NCBI GenBank assembly: GCA_007126415.1
Contig: SLBH01000247.1
Location: 1-11,689 of the forward strand
From: Spirochaetales bacterium
GTDB lineage: Bacteria; Spirochaetota; Spirochaetia; DSM-27196; SLAA01
Length of the DNA stretch: 11,689 nt
Direction: 5' to 3'
Position numbers and translations under genes: made by a program. Below, in pieces: positions 6,281 through 11,689 of the stretch. A model generated the notes under the pieces. The model did no database searches. It was given only the letters and a program-made list of their open reading frames with translations, and had not been told where the DNA came from. Numbering within the stretch: position 1 is the stretch's first letter; every line of letters begins with the position of its first letter.

Positions 6281-6312
6281 GTACGCACACAGTATAGCTA
6301 GAGCTAAATCTT

Positions 6313-6384
6313 TGGGACGTCGGCAAGCGGTAAGCCACCGGGTTTTGATCCCGGCATTCGCAGGTTCGAATCCTGCCGTCCCAG
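6313..6384 (+). tRNA. tRNA-Gln (anticodon UUG)
   Basis: The 72-nt sequence folds as a complete cloverleaf. The 7-bp acceptor stem is TGGGACG/CGTCCCA (6313-6319 with 6377-6383), and the discriminator is G6384. The D stem is GGC/GCC. The anticodon stem CCGGG/CCCGG encloses a seven-base loop with TTG at 6345-6347. The variable loop is five bases. The T stem GCAGG/CCTGC encloses the canonical TTCGAAT loop. CCA is not encoded. No T-rich terminator follows; the next gene starts 25 nt later, so the precursor probably continues into the LCP message. Confidence 0.96.
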
Positions 6385-6409
6385 ATCCTCCTTCCCAACG
6401 AATTTAATC

Positions 6410-7696
6410 ATGTCGTCACGCAAGAAACCTGCAGCAATCATCATCACGGCTCTCGTTACCGCGCTCATTCTCGCCGCCGGCGGAGCTGTGCTCGGCTATC
6501 GGTTCGCACGACCGCCCGCGTTACGCTCGGCCGCGCTCGAACGCGAGGCTCAAAGCACCGAGAGCCGACCGGACGTCCGCGAGCGCGGGCCCAACGGCTC
6601 GCTGACGGTTCTGCTCGCGGGCGCCGACGGAGCCCTTACCGACTCGATGATGCTGCTGGTGGTACCGTTAGACGGCGGCGTTCCGGCATTAGTCAGTATA
6701 CCGCGAGATATCTGGTTTGAAGGAAACAAAATCAACGCGCTGTTGGCCTCGTACGGCGCTGAGTACTGGATGAAGGAGATAGGAAATCTGCTCGATATCC
6801 CGATCGACCATTACATCGTGATTCAGATGTCGGCCTTTACCGACGCGGTGGATGCGCTCGGTGGCGTGAAGGTGGAGCTGGACCAGAAGTTCGAAGACCA
6901 CGACATATACGTCGGTGAGGATGACGACGGCGAGCACCGTTTCGGTCTATCGCTCGGTGAAGGGCGCCACGAGCTTAGCGGTTGGGAAGCGCTCGCGTTC
7001 GCGCGCTCGCGGCAAACGACAAGCGATTTCGATCGCGCCGATCGGCAACAGTTGATTATCGACGGCGTCCGGCGACGGTTCAACGACCTAAGCGTGCGTG
7101 ACGTCGGCGTGCTCGCGAGCCTTCTGCGTGATCTGCGAGATCACGTACACACCGATATTGCGGTTACCGAGATGGTGGAGTACTATCGCCGGTTTGCTCC
7201 CGAGGAGCCGATGCGGCGCATGGTTATCTCCACCGATAACGTGCTGTACGACACCTACACCATGCAACTCCCGGAGGAGCTGCGCCGCGGCCGGCATAGC
7301 GCACCCGAGCCCGACGAACCTCGGTTCGAGTTCTTGCGCTTGGGGGTAAGCGAGCCGGGCGAGAACGAGGTCGACCTCGAGGCTGTCCGTGCGGTGCGCG
7401 ATAGCGTGCGGAGCCGGCGCAATCCGTTGTTTCCGCGCCCCGATCCGGAAGATGAAGAAGCGGTGCGCGAAGCCGTCACGCCGCTTGCTGAGTACAGCGC
7501 GTTTCGAACACAGCTGTATTCGGAGCGGGTCGCACGGCAGATGCTGCTCGAGCAGCGAGGGCACTGGATCCTCCGACCGCACGGAGAAAACTGGGCGCTG
7601 CTGCAGACCTATCTGCATGCGTTTCTTCACGGATATGATGTGCGCGGCGAGGAAGAGGTTGCCGACGCACTCGACAAAACCGTGAGCGATGAGTAG
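6410..7696 (+). CDS. LytR-CpsA-Psr (LCP) family protein
   Basis: LCP proteins are membrane-anchored phosphotransferases that attach polymers to peptidoglycan or other envelope acceptors. A basic N-terminus (SSRKK) and one membrane helix (~residues 8-29) put the domain outside the inner membrane. The LCP domain (~62-225) shows TVLLAGAD...DSMMLLVVP, the SIPRD motif with Arg99 and Asp100, INAL, the FTDAVDALGGVKVEL segment and FARSRQTTSDFDRADRQQ (198-214) with its arginine and Asp-Phe ligands. The Arg usually just before the first Asp-Ser/Thr is Thr here. Residues ~260-428 form a charged C-terminal region I do not recognise; there is no LytR_C domain. No Shine-Dalgarno precedes ATG 6410, and later starts would remove the anchor. 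Its substrate in a diderm without teichoic acids is unknown. Confidence 0.9.
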   Translation: MSSRKKPAAIIITALVTALILAAGGAVLGYRFARPPALRSAALEREAQSTESRPDVRERGPNGSLTVLLAGADGALTDSMMLLVVPLDGGVPALVSIPRDIWFEGNKINALLASYGAEYWMKEIGNLLDIPIDHYIVIQMSAFTDAVDALGGVKVELDQKFEDHDIYVGEDDDGEHRFGLSLGEGRHELSGWEALAFARSRQTTSDFDRADRQQLIIDGVRRRFNDLSVRDVGVLASLLRDLRDHVHTDIAVTEMVEYYRRFAPEEPMRRMVISTDNVLYDTYTMQLPEELRRGRHSAPEPDEPRFEFLRLGVSEPGENEVDLEAVRAVRDSVRSRRNPLFPRPDPEDEEAVREAVTPLAEYSAFRTQLYSERVARQMLLEQRGHWILRPHGENWALLQTYLHAFLHGYDVRGEEEVADALDKTVSDE

Positions 7697-7750
7697 CGCG
7701 GTCAGCCGGCGGCGGCACCACGCGGGCAACCACGCCTGCGCCGAGCCCCA

Positions 7751-7778
7751 GCACCGAGACCCTCTTGCGTCTCGGCGC
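7751..7778 (+). terminator. Hairpin after the LCP gene, possible weak terminator
   Basis: CCGAGAC (7754-7760) pairs with GTCTCGG (7769-7775) across an eight-base loop. An A-C mismatch and then GC/GC pairs extend the stem to 7751 and 7778. It lies 54 nt after the LCP stop and is followed by TCTCTGTGCT rather than a proper T-run, so termination would be weak or factor-assisted. Confidence 0.35.
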
Positions 7779-7793
7779 TCTCTGTGCTATACG
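7765..7793 (+). promoter_or_regulatory. Candidate extended -10 promoter for ctc-pth-tilS-ftsH
   Basis: TTGCGT (7765-7770), 17 nt, then TATACG (7788-7793) preceded by TGC, an extended -10 arrangement. A second -10-like box, TATAAC (7805-7810), matches better but lacks a recognisable -35. Either would yield a leader of roughly 85-105 nt before ctc. The -35 falls in the loop and arm of the preceding hairpin. Confidence 0.4.
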
Positions 7794-7813
7794 TATCTAC
7801 CATCTATAACATC

Positions 7814-7876
7814 CGGGGCAACTTTTCGCTTGGTGCTTTCGCCCCGTAATCGCAGGTTTCACGCCTGCCGTTTCAG
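7814..7876 (+). promoter_or_regulatory. Structured ctc leader with tRNA T-arm-like hairpin
   Basis: Two hairpins lie between the candidate promoter and the ctc ribosome binding site. The first pairs CGGGGC (7814-7819) with GCCCCG (7841-7846) around a 21-nt loop. The second pairs GCAGG (7852-7856) with CCTGC (7864-7868) around a seven-base loop. Positions 7841-7876 align without gaps to 6349-6384, the 3' half of the tRNA-Gln, with 26 of 36 identical. The T stem is identical and the loop length is kept, but the loop sequence (TTTCACG) has lost the TTCGAAT consensus. It may be a cis-regulatory element or a tRNA-derived relic. Confidence 0.5.
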
Positions 7877-7902
7877 TATCAGTAAGAAGGAGTAGCAACC
7901 TG

Positions 7903-8544
7903 ATGGAGGCTAAAACACTACAGGCCGAGCCACGCAAAGCCGCCGGAACCGGTCCGGCACGCCGCTTGCGAAACTCCGGCAAAATTCCTGCCGTGATTTA
8001 CGGGCATCATGACCCGGAAGTCATCACGATCGACGCGCGCGAGTTCCGCGAAACAGTGAAGAGCGTCGCGGAGAGCGCGATTATCCATATCGATCTCGAC
8101 GGAAAAGGCTTTGACGTTCTCATTAAAGACTATCAAATGGATACGCTCAGCGGGCAGATGCTGCATCTCGATTTCTTCGAGATCGAGCGCGGCAAGAAGC
8201 TCAAAACGCATGTCGCGGTACACCACACCGGCACACCGGTCGGCGTTCGCGAGGGTGGCGTCCTGAGTCTTCCAACGCGCGAGCTCGATATCGAGTGTCT
8301 GCCGAAGGATATTCCCGAGGAGATCATGATCGATATCTCGGAGCTCAATATCGGCGATGCCGTGCACGTCTCCGACATCACCCCTCCGCCGGGCGTCGAG
8401 ATTCTCAGCAACGAGGATCAGGTTCTCGCGCTTGTCGAGCATCAGCAGCTCGAGGTTGAGGCTGAAGAAGAAGAGGGCGCTGAGGAAGGCGAGCTCGAAG
8501 GCGAAGAAGCCGAAGGCGAAGGTGAGGAAGAATCGGAAGAGTAG
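7903..8544 (+). CDS. rplY: 50S ribosomal protein L25 / general stress protein Ctc
   Basis: Ctc/L25/TL5 binds 5S rRNA on the large subunit. Residues ~4-92 form the L25 domain, with PARRLRNSGKIPAVIYG and the closing KDYQMDTLSGQMLHLDFFEI. Residues ~97-182 form the TL5-type C-terminal beta domain (HTGTPVGVREGGVL, then ELDIECLPKDIPE and INIGDAVHVSDI-like segments). Residues ~184-213 are an almost pure Glu/Gly tail, so the total of 213 exceeds the short E. coli L25 and matches long-form Ctc. AAGGAG (7887-7892) lies ten nt before the ATG. The ctc-pth pairing is the same as in Bacillus. The unusual structured leader upstream suggests post-transcriptional control, which is inference. Confidence 0.95.
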   Translation: MEAKTLQAEPRKAAGTGPARRLRNSGKIPAVIYGHHDPEVITIDAREFRETVKSVAESAIIHIDLDGKGFDVLIKDYQMDTLSGQMLHLDFFEIERGKKLKTHVAVHHTGTPVGVREGGVLSLPTRELDIECLPKDIPEEIMIDISELNIGDAVHVSDITPPPGVEILSNEDQVLALVEHQQLEVEAEEEEGAEEGELEGEEAEGEGEEESEE

Positions 8545-8551
8545 GGGCTCG

Positions 8552-9124
8552 GTGTCCCTGCTTGCAGCCGGCCTAGGCAACCCTGGACCTCGGTACCTCG
8601 AAACCCGACACAACGTCGGGTTTCGTGCGTTGGAGGAACTCGGCGTTCGGCTTCGAAAGCCGTGGTGCAATCAGTTCGAGTACGGGGTGTACGATACAGG
8701 CGCGGTCCGGATTGGGCTTCTGCGTCCGCTAACTTATATGAACCGCAGCGGCCGTGCGGTTGCGAGAGCGGTAATGCTCAGCGGCCTCGAGCCGTCGCAG
8801 GTGGTGGTTGCCTGCGACAATCTCGATCTCGAGGCGGGCCTCGTTCGCGTGAAGCGGGGTGGTTCCTCGGCCGGGCACAACGGGCTGAAATCCATTATCG
8901 AGATACTCGGCTCGGAGGAGTTCGTTCGCGTCTACATCGGAATCGGGCGTCCGCAGCCGGGACAATCGGTGGTGGAGCATGTACTCGGCGTCCCCGAGCA
9001 AGACGAGGCCGAGCGAGTTCAGCGCGCGTGCGTACGGGCCGCGCAGGCGATTGTGCGGCTTGCCGAGGCTGATCTTTCGCAGGTCATGAATGAGTTCAAC
9101 ACAAGATTGCCGGGCGGTAACTGA
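8552..9124 (+). CDS. pth: Peptidyl-tRNA hydrolase
   Basis: Pth cleaves the ester bond of peptidyl-tRNAs released from stalled ribosomes, recycling the tRNA. The protein starts MSLLAAGLGNPGPRYLETRH, with Asn10 and catalytic His20 in RHNVG. Asn64 (TYMNRSG), Asp89 (CDNLDL) and Asn110 (SSAGHNGLKSI) are the other expected active-site residues, all present. The usual DDLDL motif is DNLDL here. I start at GTG 8552, five nt after AGGGG and seven nt after the ctc stop. This gives 190 residues, the family norm; the open frame continues further upstream only through the ctc gene. The 3' end overlaps tilS by 35 nt. Confidence 0.95.
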   Translation: MSLLAAGLGNPGPRYLETRHNVGFRALEELGVRLRKPWCNQFEYGVYDTGAVRIGLLRPLTYMNRSGRAVARAVMLSGLEPSQVVVACDNLDLEAGLVRVKRGGSSAGHNGLKSIIEILGSEEFVRVYIGIGRPQPGQSVVEHVLGVPEQDEAERVQRACVRAAQAIVRLAEADLSQVMNEFNTRLPGGN

Positions 9125-10538
9125 ACGCGTTACCGCGTTCTGTAGCAGATGCCTTCCGAGGCAGGGCGCCGCGGTTCTAGTAGCCATCTCGGGCGGACGC
9201 GATAGCGTCGCGCTTCTGCACGCGCTGTGCAGCGCGGCTCCCGCGCTTCGGCTCGGGCTATACGCGGCGCACGTGAGTCACGGCCTGCGCAGCCGCGAGA
9301 GCGGGCACCACGAGCAACGCTTTGTTGAACGCCTCTGTGCCGAGCTCAAGGTGCCGCTGCTGGTGCGACGTATTCCTCCGGGAACAGTCGAAGCCGATGC
9401 GCGCAGCGCCCGCTCCGGGGTAGAGTCCGCCGCGCGGCGGCTTCGCTACCGTGCGCTTGCCGATGCGGCCGCCGAGTGCAACGCTCGCTACATTGCGACC
9501 GGGCACCACCTAGACGACCAACTCGAGACCTGCCTCTACCGCTTCCTGAACGGAAGCGGCCCGGGCGGCCTCGCCGGGATCCCTGAGCTCGCGCCGCTGC
9601 CGTACTCGAACGAGCTGCGGGTACTACGGCCTTTGCTGGCCGTGAGCCGCGCCGAGGTCAACGCGTACCTAACCGAGGTTGGGCTCGAGTACATAGAGGA
9701 CGAAAGCAACCGCTCTTGCCGGTTCGCGCGCAACCGTGTACGCTCTCAGCTCACGCCGTTGCTCGAGCGTGAGTTCCCGGGGTATCGAGGCGCGGTGACT
9801 GCCGCGGCTCTACGACACGCGGAGCTCGCGGCCTTTCTGAGCGGGGAAGCCGCGTCGCGTTGCCCGTGGTACCCGGCGGACAAGGACGGTACGGCGCTGC
9901 GCTGCGACAGCGCTCAGTTCTACGCATTGGCGCCACCGTTGCGTCGGGAAGCGCTTCTGCAAGCATACAACCGTCTGTTTCCCGGCGGCGCGCCGCTTCC
10001 GAACCGCTTTCTAGAGGCGACGGCGAGGTCGTCGCGCCCTCGGCGCAACGGGACGGTGCTGCGCGGCGCCGGTGTGCACCTGTGGCTCTCCGGAGAAAGC
10101 CTTTTCTGCACGCCCGATGTTGTCCTAAACGCAAAAAAAGGGTATGTTTTTGTTGTATTGAAAGATATGTCCGTGCCGATTGGTGCCCTCGGGGTGCTTT
10201 CGCTTGCCACGGCAAGCACCGAAGGCCGCGACGCAGGCATAGAGCTTGCCGTTGATCGCACCGTGGTGAAAGACCCGTTGATCGTGCGCTCGCGCCGTCA
10301 CGGAGACACGGTACAGACCGTGGCCGGCACCAAGAAGATCAAGAATATCTTTTCAGAGTGGGGCTTGAATGAGGAACAAAAGGGTCTTGTTCCGGTTTTA
10401 GAAGATCGCGAGGGGGTGCTCGCGGTAGTCGGAGCCCCGTTTGGGCGGCCCAATCTTTTATCCGCGCGGGCGGCGAGTTCGGGAGCAGCGCTCGGCCCTG
10501 CGGCGCGGGCAGTTCGAATTACTTTTGACGGAGTCTAA
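9090..10538 (+). CDS. tilS: tRNA(Ile)-lysidine synthase
   Basis: TilS uses ATP and lysine to change the wobble C of the AUA-reading tRNA-Ile to lysidine, switching its identity from Met to Ile. The PP-loop SGGRDS is at residues 34-39. It is followed by RESGHHEQRF, the AARRLRYRAL segment, ATGHHLDDQLETCLYRFLNG and RPLLAVSRAEV. Later come DESN and FARNRVR, which complete the catalytic domain by about residue 220. A linker and a C-terminal TilS domain follow (around residues 390-470, with RRHGDTVQ and KKIKNIFSEWG). At 482 residues it is full length. ATG 9090 lies inside the pth 3' end, implying coupled translation. A run of seven A at 10133-10139 lies in slippery phase. Confidence 0.95.
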   Translation: MSSTQDCRAVTERVTAFCSRCLPRQGAAVLVAISGGRDSVALLHALCSAAPALRLGLYAAHVSHGLRSRESGHHEQRFVERLCAELKVPLLVRRIPPGTVEADARSARSGVESAARRLRYRALADAAAECNARYIATGHHLDDQLETCLYRFLNGSGPGGLAGIPELAPLPYSNELRVLRPLLAVSRAEVNAYLTEVGLEYIEDESNRSCRFARNRVRSQLTPLLEREFPGYRGAVTAAALRHAELAAFLSGEAASRCPWYPADKDGTALRCDSAQFYALAPPLRREALLQAYNRLFPGGAPLPNRFLEATARSSRPRRNGTVLRGAGVHLWLSGESLFCTPDVVLNAKKGYVFVVLKDMSVPIGALGVLSLATASTEGRDAGIELAVDRTVVKDPLIVRSRRHGDTVQTVAGTKKIKNIFSEWGLNEEQKGLVPVLEDREGVLAVVGAPFGRPNLLSARAASSGAALGPAARAVRITFDGV

Positions 10539-10545
10539 TCGCTAT

Positions 10546-11689
10546 ATGCAGAATAACGATCGCAACGGCAGCGACAACAAGCAGAACCCGGAACCACGTG
10601 AACCGGGGAACATGAGCTTCAACTTCAAGAACAACCGGTTTGCGCTGTTCTTTCTCGTAGCTATCGTCAGCATGTTCGTCGTGCTGTTGTTCTCCGACAC
10701 AGCCGAAACCCCGGACGAAATTCCGTATTCTCAGTTCTTGTCACACCTTGAGGCCGGCGAGATCGAGAGCGTCACCATCATGGACGAGACCGAGATCAAC
10801 GGCACCTTTCGAACCGCAGACGGTGAACGCAGCGATTTCCAAACTCATATCCCGTATTTCGATTCCGAGCTGGTGCGCCAGCTCCGTGAATACGATGTGC
10901 GGTTCACCGGAATGGAGCGCCCGGTCTCTCCGTTTCGCATGGTACTCGAGTTCTTACCGTGGTTTATCATCTTCTTCTTCATCTTCTTTATGTTTCGCCA
11001 GGTTCAAGGAAGCGGCAACAAGGCGTTCTCGTTCGGTAAGAGTAAGGCTAAGCGCTTCGTCGATGAAGGGTCAAAGCTCACCTTCGATGACGTAGCGGGT
11101 CATCGCGAGGCAAAGTATGAGCTCCAAGAGGTGGTTGAGTTTCTCAAGCACCCTGACAAGTTCTCCAAGATGGGAGCCAAAATCCCGAAGGGCGTGCTGC
11201 TCGTCGGCGGTCCCGGTACCGGTAAGACCTTGCTCGCGAAGGCCTGCGCCGGCGAGGCCAACGTCGCGTTCTTCCATATGTCGGGGTCCGACTTCGTGGA
11301 GATGTTTGTAGGCGTGGGGGCGAGCCGCGTGCGCGACCTCTTCGACCAGGGCCGCAAGAACGCGCCGTGCCTATTGTTCATAGATGAGCTCGACGCGGTT
11401 GGGCGTACCCGCGGTGCCGGGTACGGCGGCGGGCACGATGAGCGCGAGCAGACGCTCAACCAGATGCTTGTGGAGATGGACGGCTTCGAGTCCAAGGAAG
11501 GCGTAATCATCATCGCCGCGACCAACCGGCCCGACGTCCTCGATCCTGCACTACTCCGCCCCGGGCGCTTCGACCGCCAGGTCGTCGTCGACATGCCCGA
11601 CATGAAGGAGCGTGAGGACATTCTGCGCCTGCACTGCTCTAAGCTCCCCATGGGAGTTGATGTAGACCTGCGGCGCGTTGCGCGCGCAA
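10546..11689 (+). CDS. ftsH: ATP-dependent zinc metalloprotease FtsH (5' part, runs off window)
   Basis: FtsH is a hexameric membrane AAA+ protease that degrades damaged membrane proteins and short-lived regulators. The 381 codons seen include a hydrophilic Asn-rich N-terminus, membrane helix 1 (~32-50), an external domain (~52-130), and membrane helix 2 (~133-150, very Phe-rich). The AAA+ module follows with TFDDVAGHREAK, Walker A GGPGTGKT (221-228), the FVGVG pore motif, Walker B LLFIDE (276-281), GGGHDEREQTLNQ and the second region of homology with ATNRPD...RPGRFDR. The usual GPPGTGKT has Gly in place of the first Pro. The zinc-binding HEXXH protease domain lies beyond the window. The ATG is eight nt after the tilS stop, with GGAG (10530-10533) 12 nt before it. 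Confidence 0.97.
   Translation, partial: MQNNDRNGSDNKQNPEPREPGNMSFNFKNNRFALFFLVAIVSMFVVLLFSDTAETPDEIPYSQFLSHLEAGEIESVTIMDETEINGTFRTADGERSDFQTHIPYFDSELVRQLREYDVRFTGMERPVSPFRMVLEFLPWFIIFFFIFFMFRQVQGSGNKAFSFGKSKAKRFVDEGSKLTFDDVAGHREAKYELQEVVEFLKHPDKFSKMGAKIPKGVLLVGGPGTGKTLLAKACAGEANVAFFHMSGSDFVEMFVGVGASRVRDLFDQGRKNAPCLLFIDELDAVGRTRGAGYGGGHDEREQTLNQMLVEMDGFESKEGVIIIAATNRPDVLDPALLRPGRFDRQVVVDMPDMKEREDILRLHCSKLPMGVDVDLRRVARA

Noticed and set aside
7689..7895. 68-codon + strand frame overlapping the LCP stop and running through the ctc leader
   Set aside because: It has no protein-like pattern and crosses the hairpins, the candidate promoter and the ctc ribosome binding site.
8357..8551. Upstream extension of the pth frame into ctc
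   Set aside because: The extra residues are an Arg/Ser/Lys-rich out-of-frame reading of ctc. Pth proteins begin right before the LGNPG motif, matched by GTG 8552.
7918..8670. 250-codon open frame on the - strand opposite ctc and pth
   Set aside because: It lies fully antisense to well-supported genes and has no family features or start context. Its acidic-tail complement gives only Phe/Leu-rich filler.
9860..10255. 131-codon + strand frame inside tilS
   Set aside because: It is the -1 frame of tilS, Arg-rich and without motifs. It matters only as the end point of a hypothetical slip at the A7 run.

Overview
The window is a compact, GC-rich bacterial housekeeping region of about 11.7 kb. All recognised genes lie on the + strand, and the first ~1.3 kb is a decaying flank. 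Gene content and order (rplU-prp-rpmA-obgE-nadD-lytR-type-rsfS, then spoVG, tRNA-Gln, an LCP protein, ctc/rplY-pth-tilS-ftsH) most resemble what I recall of Spirochaetota of the Spirochaeta/Treponema kind. The same two blocks also recall the Firmicute rplU-prp-rpmA-obg and spoVG...ctc-pth...tilS...ftsH neighbourhoods. The phylum call is from memory of synteny and protein character, not from a search.

Layout. Positions 1-317 hold no intact gene: there are two short open stretches that may be gene remnants, plus a perfect 8-bp tandem repeat. Positions 318-1288 hold a broken CPA2-type cation:proton antiporter, with a frameshift and apparently two missing internal blocks. A strong sigma70-like promoter, whose -35 region is tandemly duplicated, drives a seven-gene operon at 1441-5722: ribosomal protein L21, a Prp-type cysteine protease, L27, the GTPase Obg, NadD, a membrane-anchored LytR_C protein with a degenerate LCP region, and the ribosomal silencing factor RsfS. 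The theme is large-subunit ribosome biogenesis and silencing, plus NAD synthesis and envelope upkeep.

A second promoter (5748-5775) serves spoVG. A third serves a tRNA-Gln(UUG), followed after only 25 nt by a canonical LCP-family gene that has no Shine-Dalgarno sequence. After that gene come a hairpin, a candidate promoter and a structured ~100-nt leader. The leader contains a copy-like match to the 3' half of the tRNA-Gln. It precedes ctc/rplY (a 5S rRNA-binding L25-type protein with an acidic tail), pth, tilS and ftsH. These four are tightly packed or overlapping and form a translation-fidelity and proteostasis operon. ftsH runs off the right edge.

I see no CRISPR array, insertion sequence, phage or defence system. 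The best leads are the tRNA-like leader of ctc, the Prp protease next to an L27 that has no cleavable extension, the tRNA/LCP junction without a ribosome binding site, the paired LCP proteins, and the deletion-scarred 5' flank.
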